DNA from: Siphonodentalium dalli
Lineage: Eukaryota > Mollusca > Scaphopoda > Gadilida > Siphonodentaliidae
Assembly: GCA_032622095.1 (NCBI GenBank)
Contig: CP136068.1
Coordinates: 123,695,989 to 123,759,988, forward strand
Length of the DNA stretch: 64,000 nucleotides
Direction of reading: 5' to 3'
The notes under the pieces were generated by a model. That model searched no databases and was not told the origin of the DNA. It saw nothing but the letters and a program-made list of their open reading frames with translations. Each line of letters begins with the position of its first letter. The stretch's first letter is position 1. Positions 34,255 through 45,456 of this stretch are shown piece after piece. The position numbers were made by a program, and so were the translations under genes.

Positions 34255-34445
34255 TAGAGAAGGGTTAATCTTGGTGTCTGGACTTTTGGCTAATGTGTTG
34301 GCGTTGTATAGTACATGCAACATAACATATCGAGTTGAAAATAAAACTGCATGTGATATAGGTGAGATGAAGGGAATGTTAATTAGTGGGGTGAAGTTGA
34401 GTCCTAGTGGGGTGCAAAGATCGACCAATATCTCACGGACAAGTA
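34255..34445. repeat. Diverged arm fragment of the 3.4-kb element
   Basis: 'tggtgtctggacttttggct', 'tagtggggtgaagttgagtc' and 'gaccaatatctc' occur in the same order as in the arm at 31580-31880. The homopolymer G run there is only two to four bases here. Confidence 0.65.
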
Positions 34446-34844
34446 GTCCACTGTGACAGTCACACCTCTATTTTATATCTGGTAAATGATTGGACCCAAT
34501 GTATAACTGCTAACTGTAATTATTATTTTACGAAACCTCTCGAGTAAAAAGGCCCATTTAAGTTTCGAGTCACCGATTATTGCCTTGATATAGTTTTATT
34601 ATCAAACTAAGAAATAAAATATGATTAAAATGCTATAATTCATCACCATTTGGAACGTCTGTGTCGCAAAAGGTTCCTACATATAGAGTAATATAAATTA
34701 GCTGAAGTCATAAAAATATTTACCCGGTTTCGCTCCCAGAATGCAACACAATTCAAACTAAGATATAGAGTTATTCCCGTTCCATTGAAAATAATAGACT
34801 TTGCAGTATATGTCCAGATGAAACTTAAGAACAGACAACAGTCT
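34446..34844. other. No gene seen
   Basis: AT-rich spacer downstream of the galactosyltransferase 3' flank. Confidence 0.4.
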
Positions 34845-35429
34845 TTCAACAAAAATAACATGTTCACAGTTTATTACACCGGATAAGTTGATAATGCAAT
34901 AACTTGGAGCTTCCTCTTTCAAATGGTATACTCAAGCCTGAAAATAGCGTGTCTGTCATTTGCAGAATGAGGTCCCCAGAGGGTGAATTTAGTGACGCTA
35001 TCCCGCATCACTAAATTCAACTTCTGGGGACCTCATTCTGCTTAGGCCTAATCTTCTGGGAAGTATCTATGGTATCAAATTAACATTGCTTTTAGTTACG
35101 TTTTCCCATCTGGGAAGTTTCTATATCCCCTAATTTGCAGAAGATAAAATCCATAATCGAGGCGCTCAATGGGTGAACATCACCAACTTCAACTGGGAAA
35201 CTTCTATCTGATCCTAGGTCTACCATAGCAGTTGAGGGCCTAAGCAGAATAAGGTCCCCAGATGGTGAATTTAGTGATGCTAGCCCGCTATGCGGGGTAG
35301 CGTCACTAAATTTACCCTCTGGGGACCTCATTCTGCAAATGACAGACACGCTATTTGCAGGCTTGTATATACTTCTATGGCATATAATTTATATACTGTG
35401 ATCTGGGGGTTTGAAAATTAAGTGAACCT
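34845..35429 (-). other. 3' flank of the galactosyltransferase gene, split by a MITE
   Basis: Homologous to 3576-3725. The block is interrupted exactly between 'aaatggtata' and 'tatggcatataat' by the MITE at 34934-35365. It probably includes the 3' UTR; no clear poly(A) signal was chosen. Confidence 0.55.
34934..35365. mobile_element. Multi-hairpin MITE, copy 2
   Basis: Ends CAAGCCTGAAAATAGCGTGT and the inverse ACACGCTATTTGCAGGCTTG. Same inner palindromes (GGTCCCCAGAGGGTGAATTT) and core (CATAATCGAGGCGCTCAATG) as 15401-15846, here in the opposite orientation by core sequence. The flanks read ...TATACT and TATATACT..., so a target duplication of 5-8 bp is likely but its exact length is unclear. 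Confidence 0.85.
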
Positions 35430-36433
35430 TTAATCTAACAGCTCATAATTTGGCGCATGTTCCAGATTTTTGTCAATTCGGCAGCAGAATGTCCCGTGAC
35501 TTGATATGAAAGGATCACACCCTGAAGTGATCGCGTGGTTATCGAGTCGAAATTTTCCATCATGTAATACGGGTACTTCTGCTAATTTCGTACACAATCC
35601 CGTGATATAAACGTCCTCCAGATGCAAAGGCTTTATTCTAAGAGTTGCTTCCAACAGGATTGGTGCCGTGGAGCCAGAAAAGGCGTAAACAGGTCCGGCA
35701 ACATAAGGCGGATAAGCCTCCTTGTCGTATTCCTTGTAGTTGGCATACCACTTAGAGTTATTCCTCCTGATTGGCGTTTCGTGATACATATGCCCTATGA
35801 CATATTGTTTCTGCTTCACATTCTTTAGAGTATTTAGTAGTACAGCGCTGTTCAGAAAAACGTCATCGTCGACCTTAACAACGTATTTGACACTGCGGCA
35901 GTAAGTCGACACCCACCGAACAATGCTTGTGGATTTCGCTGTAAGATTTCGATAAGAGTCAACGAAATTAGCTTGACGAAATTAGCTTGAATGATATCAC
36001 CATGTTCTTCGTCCTCGCTAAGAAGTGATTGCCCATATACTGCATTCGAACCAAGTATAAAGAAGAGCTTCATCGTCCTGTTTTCTGCAATTTCCCGGCC
36101 CCATGTTTTACGTATAGCGTCCCGCCGTGGTCTGTTTTTCGGCGCAGATATCACAAAGAACATCACGACTGGTGGAGCATGCGCAAAGCACGTATCGTTG
36201 TGAGTTACGATGAACGCATAGTCTTGATAATTTACTAGTGGACGTGCTAAGAATCGGTGAGTGAGTACACCTCTATCCCATTGACCATATAACGTGACAT
36301 ACATGTATGAATTTACTAACGTCAAATATACAAAAACCCACGTGCTGCAGATCGTTACAAGAAACAATAGTTTTTTCTTCAGCCCAGACAAGGCCATTGC
36401 GCGGTGAACGTATTGTGTTTGAAGATACGTCAC
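35430..36433 (-). pseudogene. Beta-1,3-galactosyltransferase-like (GT31), broken by a 14-bp duplication
   Basis: Type II Golgi glycosyltransferase that would add galactose or GlcNAc from a UDP-sugar in beta-1,3 linkage. Residues 1-21 are cytosolic. A hydrophobic anchor (KKLLFLVTICSTWVFVYLTL) follows. Then come the GT31 signatures RRDAIRKTWGRE and LFFILGSNAVYG near residues 105-135, and EDEEHGDIIQANF near 140-155. After the break come KYVVKVDDDVF (the DxD metal site), YPPYVAGPVYAFSG and HLEDVYITGLC, ending ...NYELLD and a stop. The frame shifts at 35962-35989, where ACGAAATTAGCTTG is present twice in tandem. The span is 1004 bp; removing one 14-bp copy gives 990 bp, 329 residues plus stop, normal for the family. 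An alternative start is Met13. Intronless. Whether the lesion is real, polymorphic or an assembly error is open. Confidence 0.9.
35962..35989. repeat. Exact 14-bp tandem duplication inside the GT31 gene
   Basis: ACGAAATTAGCTTG at 35962-35975 is repeated without change at 35976-35989, shifting the frame in the segment that normally reads NFVDSYRNLT in this family. Confidence 0.95.
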
Positions 36434-36523
36434 TCCTCATTCTCTTCGTTCATGACCGTTGTTACAACTGACAGCATGGTATTGTGTCTGAAAATATAAA
36501 TATTATATAACTTATATACCATA
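36434..36523. other. Upstream region of the GT31 gene, cut by the Helitron array
   Basis: Only 90 bp separate the gene's first Met from the outer end of the array. An AT-rich stretch (36497-36520) is present, but no promoter element can be assigned with confidence. Confidence 0.4.
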
Positions 36524-37259
36524 CTAGAAGGTGACCCGACTTCGTCCGGGCTTTGACCTTGAATTGTCCATTTTGAAGGTCAATGTCAAGTGGGGTAACG
36601 ATTTGACCAGTCCAAAACACTGCCCGGACAAAGGTACCCCGACAAACGTGCCCGTCGAATCCATCCGGTTTTACCCGATTTGACCTTGAATTGATAATTT
36701 GAAGGTCAAGGTCAGGTCGGGGTCACGACTCGACCCGTCCAAAACACTCAGTGGACAAAAGTAACCCACGTATCAAATTTCGTCGAAATCCCATCAAAAT
36801 TGGCGATATGACCTTGAATTGACCCGATTTCAAGGTCAATGTCACGTCGCACGGGCAAATGAATATGCTTATGAGACTCCCCCATACGAAAGTACCCCCC
36901 AAATACCAAGTTTCATCGAAATCCCGTAATATTCGGGCGTTTGACCTTGAAATGACCCGATTTCAAGGTCAAGGTCACGTCGCACGGACAAATTAATAGG
37001 TTTATGCCACTCCCCGGCCGAAGATACCCCCACATACCAAGTTTCATCGAAATCCCGTGATATTAGGGCATTTGACCTTGTAATTACCCGATTTCAAGGT
37101 CAAGGTCACGTCGCACGGGCAAATTAATAGGCCTATGCCCGTTCCCGGCAGAAAATACCCCCACATACAAAGTTTCATCGAAATCGGGTCGGCCGTTTTC
37201 GAGTTCATCGCGAACACACAGACACACAGACAGACAGATCTTCCAAAATATATAATAGA
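36524..37259 (-). mobile_element. Array unit 1 (GAAGGTGACCC type)
   Basis: The 3' end CTAG is at 36524-36527 and the 5' end (minus) TCTATTATATATTTTGGAAG is at the right edge. The body is six imperfect direct repeats of about 130 bp, each holding TGACCTTGAA and AAGGTCAAGGTCA-like strings. Confidence 0.7.
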
Positions 37260-37997
37260 ATAGAAGGTGACCCGACTTCGTCCGGCCGTTGACCTTGAAT
37301 TGACCATTTTGAAGGTCAAGGTCAGGTGGGGTCAAACACCAACACCCCAAAAATGGAAATCGGCCCAGCGGATACCGGGAAATCGGCCCAGCGGATACCG
37401 AGATACCCTATATGCATCAAATTTCGTCCGTAAAAATCCCCCAGTTTAACCCGATTTGATTTCCACTCAAGTATATAAACGCGCCTCATATACACACGCT
37501 CATTAATTATCAAGTTTCAACGTAAAGATAAATTACCATCGGTGCCCGAGATATCGCCAAGACGTCTGAAACAGTCAAATGCATCGGCCGGTTAAGCGTT
37601 AACGTGATCTAACGTTATGACCTCTAACGACGTCATAGAAGTTACGCATTGTTTTTATCCTGATGGAAGATAGTACCACTTCTTCTTGATAACTGAGGCA
37701 GATAACTAAAACGGATACGTACGCATTATATATCGTTGGAAAGAGGAAACACGAAAGATTCTCACAGTGTCATTATTATGACTGGCATTTTATTATTCGC
37801 GCTGTTTCGAATCGCTTTGTAAGCACCGAACTCAAATGAAAGTCCCGCAACACAGCGTAAAAACAGATTTGACCTCGGCACGTGAAAAGTTGACATCGGA
37901 TCTGAAAATTAATAAGCCTATGCCACTTCCCGACCGATAGTACCCTCACATACGAAGATTCATCGAAATCGGGTCGGCCGTTTTCGAGTGCATCGCG

Positions 37998-38081
<84 letters not shown>

Positions 38082-38132
38082 ACACCACACACACACACAC
38101 ACACAGACAGAACTTCCAAAATATATAATAGA
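37260..38132 (-). mobile_element. Array unit 2 (GAAGGTGACCC type)
   Basis: The 3' end reads CTAT rather than CTAG. The body from 37560 matches unit 16 ('acagtcaaatgcatcgg', 'tatgacctctaacgacgtca'). Ends in a long CA tract and TCTATTATATATTTTGGAAG. Confidence 0.65.
38000..38105. repeat. (CA)n microsatellite
   Basis: About 50 CA dinucleotides with two 'accac' interruptions near 38079-38090. Confidence 0.95.
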
Positions 38133-39322
38133 CTAGCAGGTTAGCCCGCCACTGGCGGCATTCGTCCCATGGCTTTGTTTCAGAAACATGACATTTTTGT
38201 AATTATTTTGTTTTTATTTATTTTGGTTTTTTATTTTTGAATATGAATTTAATGTTTTTTAAATTTAATATATTTTGTTTCTGAATTGTTTTTTTATTGT
38301 AAATTGTTTTAATTAATTTAAATGTTTCTGGCGGAAAAAATTACCCGTATAAATCCCCCCCCTTCCTAGGAACGACAGACAACGCATTCTTTGTTTCGTG
38401 AAATCTCTCTACGATAACATTGCATTGAATTTAAAACAAACGCTTCCCGTCGGGAAATCTGTCTGCATAATATTTTGAGTCTGCCGTACCCGTCGTAATG
38501 TTGTTGGCATCACGGCTCCCCGAAAACTCTCACATTGCCGAAAACGTGTATTTAGTAATATCGTTGTTGTTGATATTTACGGCTTGGGGCTATTTTCTTA
38601 TTTAGCAAGTTTGAGCTCAATCGGTTCGAGTCTATAAAGGACACACTCATATATATGACACTTCCCGTAGGTAGCAAGTTTGAGCTCAGTAGGCATTCCC
38701 TGGAATTTCCCGTAGATTGGCAGATTCCAGTAGCTTTATAACGGTATATCTGGGGAGAAATCTGATGCTATATTCGTGATTATCTGGGATGATTTCGGTA
38801 TATACCGAAGGTATATACTGTAAAAACAAAGCGCGCCATCCGTGCTCGCAGGGAATAAATTTCGAGCGATAACGTTTGCGTAAATACGAAATTGTGAGTG
38901 TTGGTTTGTAACCGGGATTTCTGAGAAGCATTATGCCTATAACTACCCCCCCTAAGCCCTGACCTAAGTGTCATACATACTATAACAATGATGTTGTAAG
39001 AGCTCCAATAAATCTCCCCGCATAGGCAAGCACTCAATGTTCCCGTATAACTCTGCAGATGCCAATAACGTTGAATGGTAAACAGACGCTCTTTATAGAG
39101 ATGCGTCAAAAACAAACGCTCATTAAATAATCACTTGATTAACCCACGCCGTGCATTTGCGGTGATTTAAGATTGGAGAACGGGTGCTCTGAGCTTTTCT
39201 AAACCGCGACCACGGTCGTGTCGGTGTGATTTGACACTTACATAGGAAGTTTGAGCTCAATCTGTACACGCGTTTTGGATTCTATGAAGTACACACACAC
39301 GGAAGTCTCAAAATATATAGTA
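38133..39322 (-). mobile_element. Array unit 3 (GCAGGTTAGCCC type)
   Basis: CTAG plus hairpin at the left. The T-rich block at 38190-38340 and 'agcaagtttgagctcaatcg' copies are shared with units 5-10 and 13. The right junction is CTAG|TACTATATATTTTGAGA. Confidence 0.7.
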
Positions 39323-40136
39323 CTAGCAGGTTAGCCCGCCACTGGCGGCATTCGTCTCATGGCTTTGTTTCAGAAACATGACATTTTTTTAATTTAACCA
39401 AATTTCAAGTCGATAGCTCCACCCGTTTCCGAGATCTGGTCTGCGCATGCGCGAAGCTGGCGTCGCACGGGCTCGGCGACCCGATAAAATTCGTACCCGG
39501 GGCAAGATACATTCACATACCAAATTTCAAGTCGATAGCTCCACCGGTTTCCAAGATCTCGTCTGCGCATGCGCGAAGCTGGCGTCGCACGGACTCGACG
39601 ACCCGATAAAATTTGTATCCGGGGCAAGATACATTCACATAGCAAATTTCAAGTCGATAGCTCCACCCGTTTGCGAGATAACGCATTCTTTGTTTTTCAA
39701 TGAGTTAATTCATGGTACCCGTCCTCCCCGTCCTAAACTTCAGAGCGGACAGTCAATTAATCCCGTCGTGAAATCCCTCTGCATAATATTTCGAGCTCTT
39801 AGATCAATTTTGCCTTTTTAGTTGCATTTCGTCCGCATCCGTATTTCGGACGCATGGGGTCAGTCGTTTAGCCACGTCCATTGGAATCCGCATCGGGCGC
39901 ATGGGGTATCGTTTAGCCACGTCCATTGCAATAAAGAGCGTTAATTGTTAAAACATCCGTATAAGGTATAGATAAAGAGCGTTATTGCCTTAACCCCCGT
40001 AGTGCCTTTGCTGTGATTTGGGAGTGGATAAAGGGTGCTCAGAGCTTCTCGAAAACACGACTACGGCGGTGTCGGTGTTATTTTACACTTACATACGAAA
40101 TTTGATCTCAATCTGTACACGCGTTTTGGATTCTAT

Positions 40137-40204
<68 letters not shown>

Positions 40205-40230
40205 CGAAGTCTCAAAATATATAGTATAGA
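39323..40230 (-). mobile_element. Array unit 4 (GCAGG type)
   Basis: Carries two and a half copies of the 125-bp sub-repeat ('gtctgcgcatgcgcgaagct', 'ggcgtcgcacgg') at 39405-39675 and a CA tract near its 5' end. Confidence 0.7.
40139..40196. repeat. (CA)n microsatellite
   Basis: About 29 CA dinucleotides. Confidence 0.95.
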
Positions 40231-41247
40231 CTAGCAGGTTAGCCCGCCACTGGCGGCATTCGTCCCATGGCTTTGTTCGAAAAAGCAATTGCAACAGGTT
40301 CCTAGACACTTGTGCTGCATTTGCACCAAATTTCGGCAATAGTCAGAAACATGACAATTTTAATTTAATTTTTTGTTTTTCAATGAGTTAATTATTTTGT
40401 TTTTCAATGAGTTAATTGTGCTTTTTTAATTTTTTAATTGAATTTTTTGTTTTTAAATTTTACCCGATTTTTTTGGTTTTTCAAGGAGTTAATTGTGCCT
40501 TTTTAATTTTGTTTTTCAATTTTACCCGATTTTTTTTGGTTTTTCAATGAACCCGTCCATGACACTTCCCGTATTTAGCAAGTTTGAGCTCAATCGGTTC
40601 GAGTCTATAAAGGACACACACATATATATGACACTTCCCGTAGGTAGCAAGTTTGAGCTCAATCGGCATTCCCTGGAATTTCCCAGTAAATATTTAGCAA
40701 GTTTGAGCTCAATCGGTTCGAGTCTATAAAGGACACACTCATATATATTTGCCGACATTGCCGTGGGGATGCCCGTTCCTACACGCGTTTTCGATTCTAT
40801 GAAGTACCCACATATATACACACATATTAATAGTAGATTGGCAGATTCCAGTAGCTTTATAACGGTATATCTGGGGAGAAATCTGATGCTATATTCGTGA
40901 TTATCTGGGATGATTTCGGTATATACCAAAGGTATATACTGTAAAAACAAAGCGCGCCATCCGTGCTCGCAGGGAATAAATTTCGAGCGATAACGTTTGC
41001 GTTCCCGCATAACTATGCAGATGCTAATAACGTTGAATGTGAAACAGACGCTCTTTATAGAGATGCGTCAAAAACAAACGCTCATTAAATAATCACTCGA
41101 TTAACCCACGCCGTGCCTTTGCGGTGATTTGAGATTGGAGAACGGGTGCTCTGAGCTTCTCTAAACCACGACCACGGTCGTGTCGGTGTGATTTGACACT
41201 TACATAGGAAGCTTGAGCTCAATATGTACACGCGTTTTGGATTCTAT

Positions 41248-41303
<56 letters not shown>

Positions 41304-41333
41304 CGAAGTCTCAAAATATATAGTATAGATAGA
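40231..41333 (-). mobile_element. Array unit 5 (GCAGG type)
   Basis: Full 3' end with hairpin at 40244-40256. From 40518 onward it is the first copy of the 3.06-kb duplication. Contains a CA tract at about 41251-41297. Confidence 0.7.
41251..41297. repeat. (CA)n microsatellite
   Basis: About 23 CA dinucleotides. The duplicate at 44328-44354 is 18 bases shorter. Confidence 0.95.
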
Positions 41334-42399
41334 CTAGCAGGTTAGCCCGCCACTGGCGGCATTCGTCCCATGGCTTTGTTTCAGAAACATGACATTTTTG
41401 TAATTATTTTGTTTTTATTTATTTTTGTTTTTTATTTTTGAATATGAATTTAATGTTTTTTAAATTTAATATATTTTGTTTCTGAATTGTTTTTTTATTG
41501 TTAATTTTTTTTAATTTTAAATTGTTTTAATTAAATTGTAAATTGTTTTAATTAATTTTTTTGTTTCTGGCGGAAAAATTTACCCGTATAAATCCCCCCC
41601 CCCCCCTTCCTAGGAACGACAGACAACGCATTCTTTGTTTCGTGAAATCTCTCTACGATAACATTGCATTGAATTTAAAACAAACGCTTCCCGTCGGGAA
41701 ATCTGTCTTCGGTCGTTGTTGTTGGCATCACGGCTCCCCGAAAACTCTCACATTGCCGAAAACGTGTATTTAGTAATATCGTTGTTGTTGATATTTACGG
41801 CTTGGGGGCTATTTTCTTATTTAGCAAGTTTGAGCTCAATCGGTTAGAGTCTATAAAGGACACACTCATATATATGACACTTCCCGTGGGTAGCAAGTTT
41901 GAGCTCAATCGGCATTCCCTGGAATTTCCCGTAGATTGGCAGATTCCAGTAGCTTTATAACGGTATATCTGGGGAGAAATCTGATGCTATATTCGTGATT
42001 ATCTGGGATGATTTCGGTATATGACTATATACTGTAAAAACAAAGCGCGCCATCCGTGCTCGCAGGGTTGGTCAGAAACAAATGTTTTTTAAATGTAATG
42101 TATGTTCCGTATATCTCTCTGCAGATGCAAATAACGTTGAATGGCAAACAGACGCTCTTTATAGAGATGCGTCAAAAACAAACGCTCATTAAATAATCAC
42201 TTGATTAACCCACGCCGTGCCTTTGCGGTGATTTGAGATTGGAGAACGGGTGCTCTGAGCTTTTCTAAACTGCGACCACGGTCGTGTCGGTGGGATTTGA
42301 CACTTACATAGGAAGTTTGAGCTCAATCTGTACACGCGTTTTGGATTCTATGAAGTACATACATACATATATACGAAGTCTCAAAATATATAGTATAGA
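41334..42399 (-). mobile_element. Array unit 6 (GCAGG type)
   Basis: T-rich block at 41390-41570 followed by an 11-base C run. Identical in length (1066 bp) to unit 9. Confidence 0.7.
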
Positions 42400-43592
42400 C
42401 TAGCAGGTTAGCGCGCCACCGGCGGCTTGTCCGAAACATGACATTGTTTTATAAATATTTTTTTAATTTTTAGCTCCACGCGTTTCAATAAGAAAAATTT
42501 GTACCCGGTAGCTCCACCCGTTTCCGAGATCTGGTCTGCGCATGCGCGAAGCTGGCGTCGCACGGGCTCGGCGACCCGATAAAATTTGTACCCGGCGCAA
42601 GATACATTCACATACCAAATTTCAAGTCGATAGCTCCACCCGTTTCCGATATCTCGTCTGCGCATGCGCTGCACGGGCGTCGCATGGGCTCGCCAATACG
42701 ACAGCGACGACCACCTGGTCAAACTACACTCACGTACCAAGTTTCGTCCCGATCGGTCGAGGTGTTGGTATCTGATGCAAAAGACGAAATTGTGAGTGTT
42801 GGTCAATAGTCCCCGCCGTGAACCGCATCGTCGCAAAGAGCGGACAGTCAATTAACCCCGTTGTGAACCTCAATCACCAACGCGACGTAAACATGTGTTG
42901 CGTTCTAAAAATAGGAAACCACTTTCTCTCTGCATAATTCTGCAGATCCTAATAACGTTGCTCCCCGTAGGTAGCATTATCGTTGTTGTTGATATTTACG
43001 GCTTGGGGGCTATTTTCTTATTTAGCAAGTTTGAGCTCAATCGGTTCGAGTCTATAAAGGACACACTCATATATATGACACTTCCCGTGGATAGCAAGTT
43101 TGAGCTCAATCGGCATTCCCTGGAATTTCCCGTAGATTGGCAGATTCCAGTAGCTTTATAACGGTATATCTGGGGAGAAATCTGATGCTATATTCGTGAT
43201 TATCTGGGATGATTTCGGTATATGACTATATACTGTAAAAACAAAACGCGCCATCCGTGCTCGCAGGGTTGGTCAGAAACAAATGTTTTTTAAATTTAAT
43301 GTATGTTCCGTATATCTCTCTGCAGATGCAAATAACGTTGAATGGCAAACAGACGCTCTTTATAGAGATGCGTCAAAAACAAACGCTCATTAAATAATCA
43401 CTTGATTAACCCACGCCGTGCCTTTGCGGTGATTTGAGATTGGAGAACGGGTGCTCTGAGCTTTTCTAAACTGCGACCACGGTCGTGTCGGTGGGATTTG
43501 ACACTTACATAGGAAGTTTGAGCTCAATCTGTACACGCGTTTTGGATTCTATGAAGTACATATATACGAAGTCTCAAAATATATATATATAT
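42400..43592 (-). mobile_element. Array unit 7 (GCAGG type)
   Basis: Includes the 125-bp sub-repeat at 42500-42690 and a block 'gatcggtcgaggtgttggta' shared with units 10 and 17. Its right boundary is not a CTAG junction but the duplication breakpoint in an AT tract. Confidence 0.65.
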
Positions 43593-44322
43593 AATTTTAC
43601 CCGATTTTTTTTGGTTTTTCAATGAACCCGTCCATGACACTTCCCGTATTTAGCAAGTTTGAGCTCAATCGGTTCGAGTCTATAAAGGACACACACATAT
43701 ATATGACACTTCCCGTAGGTAGCAAGTTTGAGCTCAATCGGCATTCCCTGGAATTTCCCAGTAAATATTTAGCAAGTTTGAGCTCAATCGGTTCGAGTCT
43801 ATAAAGGACACACTCATATATATTTGCCGACATTGCCGTGGGGATGCCCGTTCCTACACGCGTTTTCGATTCTATGAAGTACCCACATATATACACACAT
43901 ATTAATAGTAGATTGGCAGATTCCAGTAGCTTTATAACGGTATATCTGGGGAGAAATCTGATGCTATATTCGTGATTATCTGGGATGATTTCGGTATATA
44001 CCAAAGGTATATACTGTAAAAACAAAGCGCGCCATCCGTGCTCGCAGGGAATAAATTTCGAGCGATAACGTTTGCGTTCCCGCATAACTATGCAGATGCT
44101 AATAACGTTGAATGTGAAACAGACGCTCTTTATAGAGATGCGTCAAAAACAAACGCTCATTAAATAATCACTCGATTAACCCACGCCGTGCCTTTGCGGT
44201 GATTTGAGATTGGAGAACGGGTGCTCTGAGCTTCTCTAAACCACGACCACGGTCGTGTCGGTGTGATTTGACACTTACATAGGAAGCTTGAGCTCAATAT
44301 GTACACGCGTTTTGGATTCTAT

Positions 44323-44360
<38 letters not shown>

Positions 44361-44390
44361 CGAAGTCTCAAAATATATAGTATAGATAGA
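43593..44390 (-). mobile_element. Array unit 8, 3'-truncated copy of unit 5
   Basis: Starts inside unit 5 sequence and therefore lacks the hairpin and CTAG. A truncation made by the duplication, not by transposition. Confidence 0.7.
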
Positions 44391-45456
44391 CTAGCAGGTT
44401 AGCCCGCCACTGGCGGCATTCGTCCCATGGCTTTGTTTCAGAAACATGACATTTTTGTAATTATTTTGTTTTTATTTATTTTTGTTTTTTATTTTTGAAT
44501 ATGAATTTAATGTTTTTTAAATTTAATATATTTTGTTTCTGAATTGTTTTTTTATTGTTAATTTTTTTTAATTTTAAATTGTTTTAATTAAATTGTAAAT
44601 TGTTTTAATTAATTTTTTTGTTTCTGGCGGAAAAATTTACCCGTATAAATCCCCCCCCCCCCCTTCCTAGGAACGACAGACAACGCATTCTTTGTTTCGT
44701 GAAATCTCTCTACGATAACATTGCATTGAATTTAAAACAAACGCTTCCCGTCGGGAAATCTGTCTTCGGTCGTTGTTGTTGGCATCACGGCTCCCCGAAA
44801 ACTCTCACATTGCCGAAAACGTGTATTTAGTAATATCGTTGTTGTTGATATTTACGGCTTGGGGGCTATTTTCTTATTTAGCAAGTTTGAGCTCAATCGG
44901 TTAGAGTCTATAAAGGACACACTCATATATATGACACTTCCCGTGGGTAGCAAGTTTGAGCTCAATCGGCATTCCCTGGAATTTCCCGTAGATTGGCAGA
45001 TTCCAGTAGCTTTATAACGGTATATCTGGGGAGAAATCTGATGCTATATTCGTGATTATCTGGGATGATTTCGGTATATGACTATATACTGTAAAAACAA
45101 AGCGCGCCATCCGTGCTCGCAGGGTTGGTCAGAAACAAATGTTTTTTAAATGTAATGTATGTTCCGTATATCTCTCTGCAGATGCAAATAACGTTGAATG
45201 GCAAACAGACGCTCTTTATAGAGATGCGTCAAAAACAAACGCTCATTAAATAATCACTTGATTAACCCACGCCGTGCCTTTGCGGTGATTTGAGATTGGA
45301 GAACGGGTGCTCTGAGCTTTTCTAAACTGCGACCACGGTCGTGTCGGTGGGATTTGACACTTACATAGGAAGTTTGAGCTCAATCTGTACACGCGTTTTG
45401 GATTCTATGAAGTACATACATACATATATACGAAGTCTCAAAATATATAGTATAGA
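44391..45456 (-). mobile_element. Array unit 9 (copy of unit 6)
   Basis: Same length as unit 6 and apparently identical, with intact CTAG and TC junctions. Confidence 0.7.

Larger units (their letters stand above)
40518..43592. repeat. 3.06-kb tandem duplication, copy 1
   Basis: Near-identical to 43593-46645. The offset is 3075 bp before and 3057 bp after the CA tract, which is 18 bases shorter in copy 2. One base difference was noted near 42602/45661. Confidence 0.9.

Noticed and set aside
34934-35365. Possible LTRs flanking a retroelement
   Set aside because: The ends are inverted, not direct, so this is a MITE.
37776-38102. 108-codon Cys/Val-rich frame
   Set aside because: Translation of a CA microsatellite.
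40522-41010. 162-codon minus-strand frame, repeated exactly at 43597-44085
   Set aside because: It is repeated only because the 3.06-kb block is duplicated. It runs across Helitron unit sequence shared in other frames elsewhere and has no protein motif.
42408-42851. 147-codon frame, also at 45465-45908
   Set aside because: Spans the 3' hairpin and 125-bp sub-repeats of array units; present only because of duplication.
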